NCBI RefSeq assembly: GCF_014202335.1
Contig: NZ_JACHGP010000015.1
Coordinates: 1 to 64,000 of the forward strand
Length of the DNA stretch: 64,000 bases
Origin: Mycobacterium sp. AZCC_0083
GTDB taxonomy: Bacteria; Actinomycetota; Actinomycetes; Mycobacteriales; Mycobacteriaceae
Direction of reading: 5' to 3'
Each line of letters starts with the position of its first letter. Positions within the stretch are counted from its first letter, which is position 1. The notes beneath the pieces were generated by a model. That model was not told the DNA's origin. It saw only the letters and a program-made list of their open reading frames with translations, and searched no databases. This document shows positions 7,931 to 16,484 of the stretch, one piece after another. The position numbers were made by a program, and so were the translations under genes.

Positions 7931-9313
7931 ATGGCGATTCCCACCTATGGGCCCAATGCGGTCGACTGGGAGACACGAGTCGACATGGACCGGCTGCGCA
8001 CGGAGCGACTCGACCGGCTGCGAGCGTCTCTCGAGCGCTCGGACCTGGGCGCCATATTGACATTCGATTTCGCCAACATCCGCTACATGACGTCGACCCA
8101 CATCGGGACGTGGGCGGTCGACAAGATGATCAGGTTCGCGCTGCTGGTCCGCGGCGGCGACCCCATCGTGTGGGACTTTGGCTCGGCCGCCAAGCACCAT
8201 CAGCTCTACAACCCGTGGCTCGACTACTCCAACGCGCACCCCGACGGCGATCCGCATGCCGCGCACCACGGTGCCGATGCCCGCAACCCCAGCGGTGCCC
8301 GCGCCGGAATCTCGACGCTGCGTGGCGCGATCAACCCGCTGGTCGGGATGGCGGAGAACGTGGCTGCCAAGATCAAGCGTGAGCTCGAACTGTATGGCCT
8401 GCTGGGTGAACCGCTCGGCGTCGACGTGATCGAGATGCCCGTCCTGGCGGCATTGCAGGCCGCCGGAATCAGCGTGGTCGACGGTCAGCAGGTGTTCCTA
8501 GATGCCCGTCGCATAAAGACGCACGACGAGATCAAGCTGCTGACACATGCGTGCTCGATGGTCGACGCCGCATACGAGAACCTCTACCAGTTCCTACGCC
8601 CGGGCGTGCGGGAGAACGAGTGCGTGGGCGTCGTCGCCAAGACGCTGTATGACCTGGGTTCGGAGTTCGTCGAAGGAGTCAACGCGATCTCCGGAGAACG
8701 CTGCGCGCCACACCCGCATGTCTTCTCCGACCGCATCGTGCGCCCGGGAGATCCCGCGTTCTTCGACATCCTGCACAGTTACAACGGGTATCGCACCTGC
8801 TACTACCGCACGTTCGCCGTCGGCAGCGCATCCGCGGCCCAACACGATGCCTACACCCGCTGTCGGGAGTACATGGACGAAGCGATCAGCCTCGTCCGAC
8901 CCGGAGCCACCACCGCTGACATCGTCGCGGTTTGGCCCTCCGCCCAGGAGTTCGGCTTTCCCGACGAAGAGGCAGCGTTTGCGCTGCAGTACGGCCACGG
9001 AGTCGGCTTGTCCATTTGGGAGAAGCCGGTGTTCTCCAAGCTGGTCTCCCTTGAGCACCCGGAGGTCATCGAGGAGGGAATGGTCTTCGCGCTCGAGACG
9101 TACTGGCCGTCCAGCGACGGATGGGGTGCCGCGCGGATCGAGGAGGAGCTGGTCGTGACCGCGGACGGCTGTGAGGTGATCACCAAGTTCCCCGCCGAGG
9201 AGCTCCTGGTGGCCGGACGGCGTTACTTCACCGTGTCGGGGCCGCTGCCCACCAAACGCGACTCGCAGTCTCACCTGAACACCGGCGTGGCGTCAATGAT
9301 CGGGACCGGCTGA
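7931..9313 (+). CDS. M24-family (creatinase/Xaa-Pro peptidase fold) enzyme with altered metal site
   Basis: The 460-residue protein has an N-terminal creatinase-like domain and a C-terminal pita-bread domain. Expected metal ligands are Asp279 (FFDILHSYNGY), His356 (YGHGVGLSIWEKP), Glu389 (FALETYWP) and a Glu at 404-406 (RIEEELVV). The second Asp of the usual D-x10-D pair is Cys290 (YRTCYYRTF), so the dinuclear site is modified. M24 members include aminopeptidase P, creatinase and the DMSP lyase DddP. The altered ligand argues against a plain aminopeptidase, but the reaction is unknown. AAAGGA precedes the ATG. Expression is probably controlled by the XRE-cupin regulator through site 3. Confidence 0.8.
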   Translation: MAIPTYGPNAVDWETRVDMDRLRTERLDRLRASLERSDLGAILTFDFANIRYMTSTHIGTWAVDKMIRFALLVRGGDPIVWDFGSAAKHHQLYNPWLDYSNAHPDGDPHAAHHGADARNPSGARAGISTLRGAINPLVGMAENVAAKIKRELELYGLLGEPLGVDVIEMPVLAALQAAGISVVDGQQVFLDARRIKTHDEIKLLTHACSMVDAAYENLYQFLRPGVRENECVGVVAKTLYDLGSEFVEGVNAISGERCAPHPHVFSDRIVRPGDPAFFDILHSYNGYRTCYYRTFAVGSASAAQHDAYTRCREYMDEAISLVRPGATTADIVAVWPSAQEFGFPDEEAAFALQYGHGVGLSIWEKPVFSKLVSLEHPEVIEEGMVFALETYWPSSDGWGAARIEEELVVTADGCEVITKFPAEELLVAGRRYFTVSGPLPTKRDSQSHLNTGVASMIGTG

Positions 9314-9684
9314 TTGTCGGGTGGGGTGGCGTCTAGGCAGAAACTGCCCGGCTAACCCGCCCACCTTGCGTTGCGCTCTCAGGAACCGGCGCGTCGTCGG
9401 GTTGCTCCGGCTCAGTTACACTGCACCGCCGAGCAATTCAGTGTAGGTGTTTCTCGCTCCACGGGCGCCGAATCCCCCGGTGACCAACCTCATAGCAATG
9501 CAACACCGGGTTGAACCGTTAAGTACTTGGGGAAATCTAATGACGCGATGAGTCAATCCTGAGGGCGTCGAACGGATTCGGCCACCGCCGGACGCTCTCC
9601 GTGGTCGGGTGGCCATCCCGGAGGTACCCCAATGCCCTGAACGCGAACGCATATCAATCAGGACCATAGAGAGAGGAGCGAGAC
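9314..9684. other. Intergenic region upstream of the MetE-like gene
   Basis: I find no gene or strong palindrome in these 371 bp. The right end has GAGAGGAG as ribosome binding site for the ATG at 9685. A modestly AT-richer patch near 9505-9550 could hold the promoter, but no clear -35/-10 pair is evident. Confidence 0.35.
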
Positions 9685-10722
9685 ATGGCCGACCGAAAGA
9701 CGCTGCTCGTGGGTAGCATTCCCGGCGACGATACCGAGCAGGCCGTCGAACTGGCGATGGGCGAACTTGGCTCGACGCTGCTGGCCGTGCCTGATGGCGA
9801 GACCGGCTCGCGCAGCCAGTGGGTGGTCTCGATTGTGGAGGGCTTACGGACGAACCCCGCGGTCGTCTTGAAGAAGGACGGCGCCTGGTCCAGCTACGAC
9901 GATCGACCGAAGTACAAGGTGCGGCGAGGGCTCGGAATCGACCCCGCGTCACTGGAACTCGGCTACTCAGACGCCTATCGCGAAAGCAGAATGGTCGTCG
10001 AAGCGGTGACGCGTAAACATGGCGTCACCGACGTCGCCCATCAAGTGGGCGTCGCGTCCGGATTCGATCTAGCGCTATTCGCTCTGGGCCTACCAGGAGC
10101 GCTTCGGCATCGTGGGACGTTCAACACCGCTGTTGCGCGTGAGATCGACACCATCTCCACAGCATCAGACGGTGACGTGCTCTTTCAGATCGAGGCGCCA
10201 GCCGAACTGGTCATGGTCGCCCAAGCACCGAGAGTACTGCGTCGCATCATGGCGGCCTGGGCGGCAAGGATATTCGTCGAACTGCCCCGAATGAGCCAGC
10301 CGACAACTCAGTTCGGTGTTCACCTATGCTTTGGCGACCTTGGCAATCAAGCGATGGTACGCGGACTTCGCGACTGCTCGGCGGCCGTCGCCCTCGCCAA
10401 CGCCGTCGTAGCGCGCTGGCCTTCGGGAGTATCCCTGCAGTACTTGCACCTTCCGTTAGCCGCTGGCGACGAACCGCCGACACTGGATCCCGCCTACTAT
10501 GCGCCACTGGCGAGGCTACGAGTGCCGACTACCACACGTGTCGTTGCCGGGTTCGTGCACGAGGGGCTGTCGGATGGGCAACTACGGCTAGTGCTGAGGC
10601 TCGTCGAATCCGCCGCAGGCCGACGCGTCGACATCGCAGCACCATGCGGGCTGGGCCGGCGGGAACGCGATGTTGCCCGGCGGATCATGCAGTCCAGCCG
10701 GACGCTTTGCACTGCCCGATGA
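9685..10722 (+). CDS. MetE/uroporphyrinogen-decarboxylase-fold protein, function unknown
   Basis: The 345-residue protein looks like the C-terminal TIM barrel of cobalamin-independent methionine synthase. IEAPAEL lies mid-barrel, GVHLCFGDLGN carries His-x-Cys where MetE has zinc ligands, and IAAPCGLGRR supplies the last Cys near the C-terminus. VAGFVHEG corresponds to another barrel strand. A zinc-thiol methyltransferase-like site is therefore plausible, but the homocysteine and folate-binding N-terminal half of MetE is absent. GAGAGGAG precedes the ATG. It stands alone between an M24 gene and gene debris; the substrate cannot be inferred. Confidence 0.6.
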   Translation: MADRKTLLVGSIPGDDTEQAVELAMGELGSTLLAVPDGETGSRSQWVVSIVEGLRTNPAVVLKKDGAWSSYDDRPKYKVRRGLGIDPASLELGYSDAYRESRMVVEAVTRKHGVTDVAHQVGVASGFDLALFALGLPGALRHRGTFNTAVAREIDTISTASDGDVLFQIEAPAELVMVAQAPRVLRRIMAAWAARIFVELPRMSQPTTQFGVHLCFGDLGNQAMVRGLRDCSAAVALANAVVARWPSGVSLQYLHLPLAAGDEPPTLDPAYYAPLARLRVPTTTRVVAGFVHEGLSDGQLRLVLRLVESAAGRRVDIAAPCGLGRRERDVARRIMQSSRTLCTAR

Positions 10723-10755
10723 TCCGCGTCTGTCCATGGCGTGACATCAGCCGGT

Positions 10756-10842
10756 CTGCAGAAATCTCGACAGCTGGAGTTCTTCCTCGCACCGGCGCGT
10801 GAAGGACATTTGACGCGGACCGCGGTCTTCACCGCGCCGTGA
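10756..10842 (+). pseudogene. Remnant of a LysR regulator N-terminus
   Basis: The frame reads SRQLEFFLAPAREGHLTRTA and then a stop at 10840. QLEFFLAVAREGHLTRAA is the usual opening of a LysR helix-turn-helix. Only about 25 residues survive and there is no gene body downstream. It is a small scar marking the start of a stretch of decayed genes. Confidence 0.5.
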
Positions 10843-10899
10843 GGCCCCGGGCACGCCGAGGTCACCGTACCCGGCCCGAATCGACTACGGACCCGTCGG

Positions 10900-11413
10900 G
10901 GGCTCTGTCGGTCGAAGGCCTTACCGCCGGGATAGGGCACGAGTTCGAATCGTATGCCCCACGGCGCGAGGAAGTACACCCGTCGCTGGCCCTTCGCTGG
11001 GACCCCTACTTGCCGTGGGCTCACCGAGCACCCGCACGCCGCGCGCGAAGGTTAGGCCACCGCGGTGTCGAGGTCGTCGACGTAGAGCGCGATGTGATGG
11101 CCGCCGACATCGCTGTTGCGTGGGGGTAGGCCGCGCTGGTCCGGCGACGAGTATTCGAACACTTCGAATACGGCGGCACCGCCAAAGCGGAAGAAGTGCA
11201 ACCGGTTCATCACCGCGCGTGGGTCGACATTGAGGTGTGCGCGCATCCAGTCGCCGGTGTCGTCGCGAAAGGGGCCAAGGGTGTACATGTACTGGCACCC
11301 AAGTACATCGAGGAAGAACCTGGTCGCCTGCTCGAGATCAGGCACGGTAATTCCGATGTGGTCGAGGCGGCGAAGTCCATGTATGGCACCGAGGAATTCT
11401 CGGCGATCATCAA
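10900..11413 (-). pseudogene. VOC (glyoxalase/bleomycin-resistance) family protein, multiply frameshifted
   Basis: A strong ribosome binding site (AAGGAGG, complement of 11415-11421) precedes an ATG at 11413, but that frame (MIAENSSVPYM) does not lead into the conserved domain. The domain RRLDHIGITVPDLEQATRFF to HHIALYVDDLDTAVA is in a second frame and stops at 11052. ARGVRVLGEPTASRGPSEG follows in a third. GQRRVYFLAPWGIRFELVPY then PGGKAF is in yet another ORF. Together these make one complete VOC protein split by at least three indels. Either the gene is dead or this stretch is poorly sequenced; its neighbours are also debris, favouring decay. Confidence 0.75.
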
Positions 11414-11423
11414 TCCTCCTTAG

Positions 11424-11609
11424 GCGGCAATTCTGGCGGTCGGGACGGCGCGCAGCAAACCGGTCGTGACCGACGGCGCCCTCGCGGTGGCGACGCTGAT
11501 GCGTGTGACGCTGTGGGTAGACCACCGCCCCATCGACGGCTCGACCGCCGCCGAGTGGATGCGCGCGTTCATCCATACCATCGAAAATCCACTGCAAACA
11601 GTGCTCTAA
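11424..11609 (+). pseudogene. 3' remnant of a 2-oxoacid dehydrogenase E2 (acyltransferase) gene
   Basis: Sixty-one codons encode AAILAVGTARSKPVVTDGAL, then AVATLMRVTLWVDHRPIDGS and a C-terminus ending in ENPLQTVL. DHRxxDG is the catalytic motif of dihydrolipoamide acyltransferases and the surrounding residues match their last 60 residues. A TAG directly precedes the fragment, and no lipoyl, E3-binding or earlier catalytic-domain sequence is present. It is a cut-off gene end lying head to head with the broken VOC gene. Confidence 0.75.
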
Positions 11610-12041
11610 GCGAAGGTGCCGCCGACGATTCAACACGAGCGCAGGCGCCGCCAGCCCGCTTCGCTGACCTAGGTGCGGTGCGAACATGACCGTGACGTGA
11701 TGGGGATGGCGGGTGCTGACCCGTTGTTCGAGAAGCGATTTCGGTCCTGGCAGCGCCTTTCGTGCTCCGGCGGCTCCATCACCCACTACCCGTAGGTGCA
11801 TTTCGGAGCTGCCGTCATCTCCTCGAGCTGGGAACGCTCGACCCCTTGACCAGCGGCCCGCGAAGGACCGTATGCGTTGCAGGCGTAAACTGCGTGGCCT
11901 AACGCAGACATCGCGGCGTCAGAGTAAACACGGCGAGCGTCTCGGGCCGCGAAGGCGAGGAACACGCCTGATGCGATTGCGGTGGACAGCGCCCCACGCG
12001 GCGATGCCCACCACCGAGGGAACGGAGTGCACGTGCGGACA
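11610..12041. other. Gene-poor region upstream of the AraC gene
   Basis: No intact gene was recognised. A short plus-strand frame near 11700-11797 (ADPLFEKRFRSWQRLSC) has the look of a hydrolase/cyclase-type fragment but is too short to assign. The rest probably includes the AraC promoter, which I could not place. Confidence 0.3.
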
Positions 12042-13058
12042 ATGTTGCCGGCAAACCGCAGCGAGACCACGTCTCCTCGTACCCCACTGCAGGCTTGCCC
12101 GCAATTCTCGACCACCGACCCCGATGAGGCCGTTCACGAGGCCACCAAAGTTCTCGCGCCGCATCAACTTGATCTGCGCGGTGATCGGGCAGGGTTCGGC
12201 GCACAACTGCGCTGGGCGGACCTCAAGGACACGTCGCTGTACTACATGGACTATCGCAGCCCATTGAGCATTCGCTGTCTGCCGCATCGGTCCTACGTCG
12301 CTGTGGTGTTGCCCATCTCAGCAGACATGGGTGTCTCCTTCGACGACGGTGACATAGTCGATGTCCCGCGCGGCACATGCGTTGTCGCGCCCGCCGGCCG
12401 ACGGGTCGAGTTCCACTACCGCAGCCCGTTCTCGGTGTTGATATTGACCGCAGAGATCGCAGCGCTGACCGGCGGACTACGCGGGATTGCGCCAGAGGTC
12501 GACGCCGAAGGCCTGTCCTTCGACGGCGTGGTCGCCAAGAACGGCTGGCTAGCCGAGACATTGTACGGCCTCAGCGGCCTACTCGTCCACGTCGTCGATC
12601 AGTACAGTTCGCCCACCCTCGTTCCCTCCCGCGTCGCTCACACCTTGCGTGAGCAGGTCATATCGACGTTCCTTCTCGCGATGCGACACAGTCGGTCGGA
12701 TCAACTGCTACGTAGCACGCACCCGATATCGAGTCGAGCGGTCAGACAAGCCATCGAACTCGTCGTCTCTGATTCCTACGCGCAGAAAACCGTCACCGAA
12801 ATCGCCACCGGTGTCGGGGTTTCGGTGCGCTCGCTTGAGTTGGGTTTCCGCAAAGAACTGGGATGCACACCGCACGAATACATTCAGAAGTTCCGCCTGC
12901 AGCAGGCGCACCAGCAGCTGCGCCGCGCCTGCCCCAGCGACGGAACCACGGTCACCGACGTGGCATTGCGTTGTGGCTTCAACCACACCGGCCGCTTCGC
13001 GGCGCTCTACCGGCGTTCGTACGGCACCGCACCGTCGCAGACCCTTCGCGCCTGCTAA
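12042..13058 (+). CDS. AraC-family transcriptional regulator
   Basis: The protein is 338 residues. The N-terminal half is an AraC-binding-like domain resembling AraC_binding_2 (RCLPHRSYVAVVLPISADMG, DVPRGTCVVAPAGRRVEFHY). The C-terminal 110 residues hold two helix-turn-helices: KTVTEIATGVGVSVRSLELG then FRKELGCTPHEYIQKFRLQQ, and TDVALRCGFNHTGRFAALYR with RSYGTAPSQTL at the end. That is a full-length activator of the AraC-binding-2 type, often found beside catabolic genes. ATG 12042 is used; a GTG at 12033 or ATG at 11982 are possible. It precedes, in the same orientation, a hydrolase/SDR pair that it may activate. Confidence 0.85.
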   Translation: MLPANRSETTSPRTPLQACPQFSTTDPDEAVHEATKVLAPHQLDLRGDRAGFGAQLRWADLKDTSLYYMDYRSPLSIRCLPHRSYVAVVLPISADMGVSFDDGDIVDVPRGTCVVAPAGRRVEFHYRSPFSVLILTAEIAALTGGLRGIAPEVDAEGLSFDGVVAKNGWLAETLYGLSGLLVHVVDQYSSPTLVPSRVAHTLREQVISTFLLAMRHSRSDQLLRSTHPISSRAVRQAIELVVSDSYAQKTVTEIATGVGVSVRSLELGFRKELGCTPHEYIQKFRLQQAHQQLRRACPSDGTTVTDVALRCGFNHTGRFAALYRRSYGTAPSQTLRAC

Positions 13059-13532
13059 CGTTCGCCGCTCCCACAGAGAGTGCCGCGTACATACGGCCGG
13101 GCCTTCGCATGCATGGATGGCCGGCGTAACGGCCGTTCACGTCTGCGTAGCCCGCGCATCGCGACGTCCCTGGCTCAGCACCGGTGCCGGGCACTCTCGG
13201 TACCTGGCCGGCACGCATGCGCCGTCTTGGAATCCACGGAATTTTCGCAATTTGGACCTCAGTGTTTCGGCTCGTGGATCGAAGTGCCGTCGTTGCCGTC
13301 CTAGAGTCTGAATCCGACAACAACTAGAAGAAGCGAGAAAAGGGCCGGCCGACTGCGGGCCGTCACCGTGACATTGACGCCGAAGGCGTCACCACACGTC
13401 GACACGACATCGCGACGCCATGTGCCGCGACGAGACGACCCGCTTGAATTGCGCTGGTTCAACAGGCAGTCCGACCCGTCCGGCACGGCGACCCGGACCG
13501 CACTTTCAACCCGACATCGTAAGGAACAAGGC
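13059..13532. other. Intergenic region between AraC and hydrolase genes
   Basis: There is no recognisable gene. The right end carries AAGGA at 13521-13525, seven bases before the GTG at 13533. A promoter activated by AraC would be expected here, but I see no convincing repeat. Confidence 0.35.
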
Positions 13533-14534
13533 GTGACGGCTAGCACAGCACTTGACTACTCCGAGATTCCCGCCAGAGCGAGGAAGGTCTTGGAGGGTTT
13601 CCTCCCCGACGAAGCCAAGATCGCTCCCCGCGTGGCCCACTTCGCCGATGTGCAACCGCGACCGTTCGACCAGGACGGTGACACCGAGACGTTGGACGGT
13701 GCGACGTTCACGCACCACTTCGTCGATGCCCCCGGTGACGAGGAGACCGTGCGATTTCACTACGTAGAGGCCGGAGATGGGGAACCCATCGTGTTCCTGC
13801 ACGGAATCCCAGACTCCTGGTATCAGTGGCACCACCAAATGGCGGCCCTTTCGGCGACACACCGATGTATAGGCGTCGACCTCAAGGGATATGGGCAGTC
13901 CGACAAGGGATTCGGTGACTTCCGGCACGAAGCGGCTGCCGAGCAGCTGCTCAGGGCTCTCGACTTGGCCGGCGTCGACAAATTCAATGTCGTGACCCAT
14001 GACCGCGGCACCGTTCAAGCAGATTTCATCGTCGCCAAGCATCCCGATCGCGTCTTGCGCTACGGGCGCGGCGAGCAGCACTTGTATCACTTCCATCCCG
14101 ACCTGGCCCCGCAAGGTCCGATATTCGCGAATGCACCGCACACCGGCATGATGGAAGATCCGCGGTACTTCGTCGTCTGGCTGTACACCTGGATCGCGAA
14201 ACATGCGATTCTCGACGATGAGATGCGCCGCACGATTCAGGAGTTCTCCTACCCAGGTACGAACCACGCTGTGCCGCGCTACTTCAACTCCCAATCGTTC
14301 CGACAGGAGTGGCTTCGCCGTCGGCGCGATCTGCTCGGCGCTTGGACATGCCCGGTGATGATCATGCAGGGCTACGACAGCAAGACTCAGCCGCGCGAAT
14401 TCTACGAGGACTCCCGCGAATACATTCCCAATGCACGAAGCGTGGCCGTCGAATACATCGAAGCAGGGCACTTCTGGTCCATGGAACGACCTGCCGAGGT
14501 CACGGCATTGATCAGAAGGCTGTTGGAGATGTAG
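13533..14534 (+). CDS. Alpha/beta hydrolase, epoxide hydrolase/haloalkane dehalogenase-like
   Basis: This 333-residue protein has the HGIPDSWYQWHHQMA oxyanion region, CIGVDLKGYGQSDKG, and the nucleophile motif VVTHDRGTVQADF with Asp following His, as in epoxide hydrolases and haloalkane dehalogenases. The cap domain is long. The acid is probably in MQGYDSKTQPREFYED and the His in IEAGHFWSMERP. The GTG start has AAGGA at the right spacing; the upstream ATG at 13368 would add 55 unlikely residues. It is followed by an SDR gene in the same orientation after about 130 bp. An epoxide or halide substrate is likely but not proven. Confidence 0.8.
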   Translation: MTASTALDYSEIPARARKVLEGFLPDEAKIAPRVAHFADVQPRPFDQDGDTETLDGATFTHHFVDAPGDEETVRFHYVEAGDGEPIVFLHGIPDSWYQWHHQMAALSATHRCIGVDLKGYGQSDKGFGDFRHEAAAEQLLRALDLAGVDKFNVVTHDRGTVQADFIVAKHPDRVLRYGRGEQHLYHFHPDLAPQGPIFANAPHTGMMEDPRYFVVWLYTWIAKHAILDDEMRRTIQEFSYPGTNHAVPRYFNSQSFRQEWLRRRRDLLGAWTCPVMIMQGYDSKTQPREFYEDSREYIPNARSVAVEYIEAGHFWSMERPAEVTALIRRLLEM

Positions 14535-14664
14535 CCCGTTTAACCTTCAGGCTCCCGAAAAGCGCCCGACATGCATTGACCACCACCCATCCGCGCAGAA
14601 TCCTGGCACCCAGTCAGCACCGAATTCCGACCACTCAATTGACATCGATAGGACACCAACAGAT

Positions 14665-15465
14665 ATGACGAATCAACTGCAAGACCGTGTAGCGCTCATA
14701 ACCGGCGCAACGCGAGGCATCGGCTTCGCAGCGGCAAAAGCGCTGCAGGAGAGCGGCGCACGTGTCGCGGTGCTGGCACGCGACGAAGAGACGCTCACGG
14801 CAGCGGCGGCAACGCTGCCAGCGCCCGGCGCTGACCGGGTGCTGGTACTGGCCGCCGACGTCACCGACACGCAGTCGGTGCATAGCGCCGTCGAGAAGGC
14901 CCATTCCTGGGGTGGGCAACTGGACATCATCGTCAACTCGGCGGGACCGCGGTTGACGCCGTCGGCACTGTCGGAGACCTCGACCGACGTGCTGGCCGGC
15001 TACCTCGACGCGAAGCTGCTGGGCTATCACCGGGTCGCCTCGGCGGCCCTGCCGCTGCTGAGCGACAACGGTTCTGGACGCATCATCAACATAGCTGGCG
15101 TAACCGCGCGTACGCTGATCCCCCACGCCGGGGTCACCGCGATCACCAATGCCGCTGTTCTCGCCCTGACCAATTACCTCGCAACCGAGACCGCCAGCCG
15201 AAACGTGCTGGTGAACGCCATCTCTCCGGGCATGACCCTCACCGAGGGCTGGCTGGAGAAGCACGAGACGATCGGCAAGGAGCAGAACAAGACCGCGACC
15301 GAGGTCCGCGACGGTATGACCGCGAGCCTGGGTATCCGCACCGGACGCTGGGCGGAGCCGTCCGAAATCGCCAGCGCCGTCGTATTTTTAGCGTCGGACC
15401 AGGCGTCCTACTTGACCGGCAGTGTGCTGGACGTTGACGGCGGCATCAGCAAAGCAGTGATCTGA
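14665..15465 (+). CDS. SDR-family protein lacking the catalytic tetrad
   Basis: The Rossmann signature ITGATRGIGFAAAKALQESG and the NSAG motif (IIVNSAGP) are intact, and the C-terminal VVFLASDQASYLTGSVLDVD is standard for classical SDRs. The active site is not: where Ser is expected the protein reads IINIAGVTA, and the YxxxK segment is HAGVTAITNAAVLAL, aligning Thr and Asn with Tyr and Lys. The 266-residue length is normal. Cofactor binding may persist without ordinary alcohol/ketone chemistry, or other residues may be used. It lies downstream of the epoxide-hydrolase-like gene in what may be one transcript. Confidence 0.8.
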   Translation: MTNQLQDRVALITGATRGIGFAAAKALQESGARVAVLARDEETLTAAAATLPAPGADRVLVLAADVTDTQSVHSAVEKAHSWGGQLDIIVNSAGPRLTPSALSETSTDVLAGYLDAKLLGYHRVASAALPLLSDNGSGRIINIAGVTARTLIPHAGVTAITNAAVLALTNYLATETASRNVLVNAISPGMTLTEGWLEKHETIGKEQNKTATEVRDGMTASLGIRTGRWAEPSEIASAVVFLASDQASYLTGSVLDVDGGISKAVI

Positions 15466-16009
15466 CCGGCGCCGTGCCTTAGCGACGCGGTCAACGGGAA
15501 AATTTTGGTACACAATGAAAGACGAAGACACGCCGAGACCGATCCAGGCGTCGCTTGCACAGGCATTGGCGTGGGGCGCCCCGATCTCCATCCTGGGAGA
15601 CGAAGGCCCGCCTGAATCCGCTGCCGGTCGAGCGGACGGGCACCGGGCGGCATCGCGTCGGCTGCGCGGATGTCTCCGCCGGCGCAGGCTAAGTCTCAGG
15701 CGCGGCAGAGAACCGGTTTAGCGCACGGCTGACGCGGAGTATCGATGAAGATGGCGTCGCAAAGTCACTACTCGCGGTGGCGCGCATCGATGCAACGGCG
15801 GGCTGTGCGTTCGAGAACTGGCCCAACTCGTTCGCAAACTGGCTTGGGCACGGCACGGCACGGACATAGTGTGACTCTCACCGGGTCGCCTTCGGTGGCC
15901 AGATCGCGGCAGCCGAACGACTCAAGAGCAGTCTCTTTGGCTGGGTCCCAGGTACGGGTCGCACGGCGAGGAGACCTCGATGACAAGAGAACGAACAACG
16001 GAGGAATCA
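15466..16009. other. Gene-poor region with possible coding remnants
   Basis: Short open frames exist here (an ATG at 15515 opening MKDEDTPRPIQASLAQALAW, and an in-frame stretch near 15744-15862 containing KSLLAVARIDATAG). Neither matches a family I recognise and each ends early. They may be remnants. GGAGG at 16000-16004 is the ribosome binding site of the next gene. Confidence 0.3.
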
Positions 16010-16414
16010 GTGACAACAGAACACACGATGAAGTGGTCCGAGATGGTCGAATTCGCGGACAGGCATGACCTTCTCGGGATGCGCCTCTATGTCATCTCAT
16101 CGAAGCCAACGAACGGGCTGGGGCCGGTTCTACAGAATCTCGAGGAGCACATCGCCTACCAGACCAAACTCGAGCGCGACGGCATCATGTTCGCCGCAGG
16201 ACCCCTCGCCAGTGACGACCTGACCGAGTGGCTGGGCGAGGGCCTGTTCATGTACCGCGCCGAATCCATCGACGAAGCGCGCCAGTTCGCCGGGGCCGAT
16301 CCGATGCACGGCAGTGGGGCACGGGCGTTCACGGTTCGCGAGTGGATGTTGAACGAGGGAACCTACACGGTCCAGGTGTACTACTCGGCGGCCAGCAAGC
16401 CCCGGGTCAGATAA
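16010..16414 (+). CDS. YciI-like small protein
   Basis: The protein is 134 residues. MRLYVISSKPTNGL, the mid-region NLEEHIAYQTKLERDGIMFA, AGPLASDD and SIDEARQFAGADPMHGSGAR follow the YciI/muconolactone-isomerase-like dimeric alpha-beta barrel pattern, including the central His. These proteins are usually small isomerases, dehydrochlorinases or helpers in aromatic degradation. The GTG at 16010 has GGAGG five bases upstream; ATG 15980 with GAGGAG is an equally usable alternative. It is followed after 70 bp by the damaged aldehyde dehydrogenase gene. Confidence 0.65.
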   Translation: MTTEHTMKWSEMVEFADRHDLLGMRLYVISSKPTNGLGPVLQNLEEHIAYQTKLERDGIMFAAGPLASDDLTEWLGEGLFMYRAESIDEARQFAGADPMHGSGARAFTVREWMLNEGTYTVQVYYSAASKPRVR

Positions 16415-16484
16415 CCCGGGCGTCAACCCCCGAGTGCGCCGAGAAGGACGTGTCCCCGGACCATCAGCGAGCGGAGAAACCTTC

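Noticed and set aside
7931..9313. Assigning the M24 gene as DMSP lyase DddP
   Set aside because: Length and fold fit, but a required metal-ligand Asp is Cys and no other DMSP genes are visible, so the specific function is not supported.
13506..14471. 321-codon minus-strand frame opposite the epoxide-hydrolase-like gene
   Set aside because: No domain features and full overlap with a gene that has clear catalytic motifs and a ribosome binding site.
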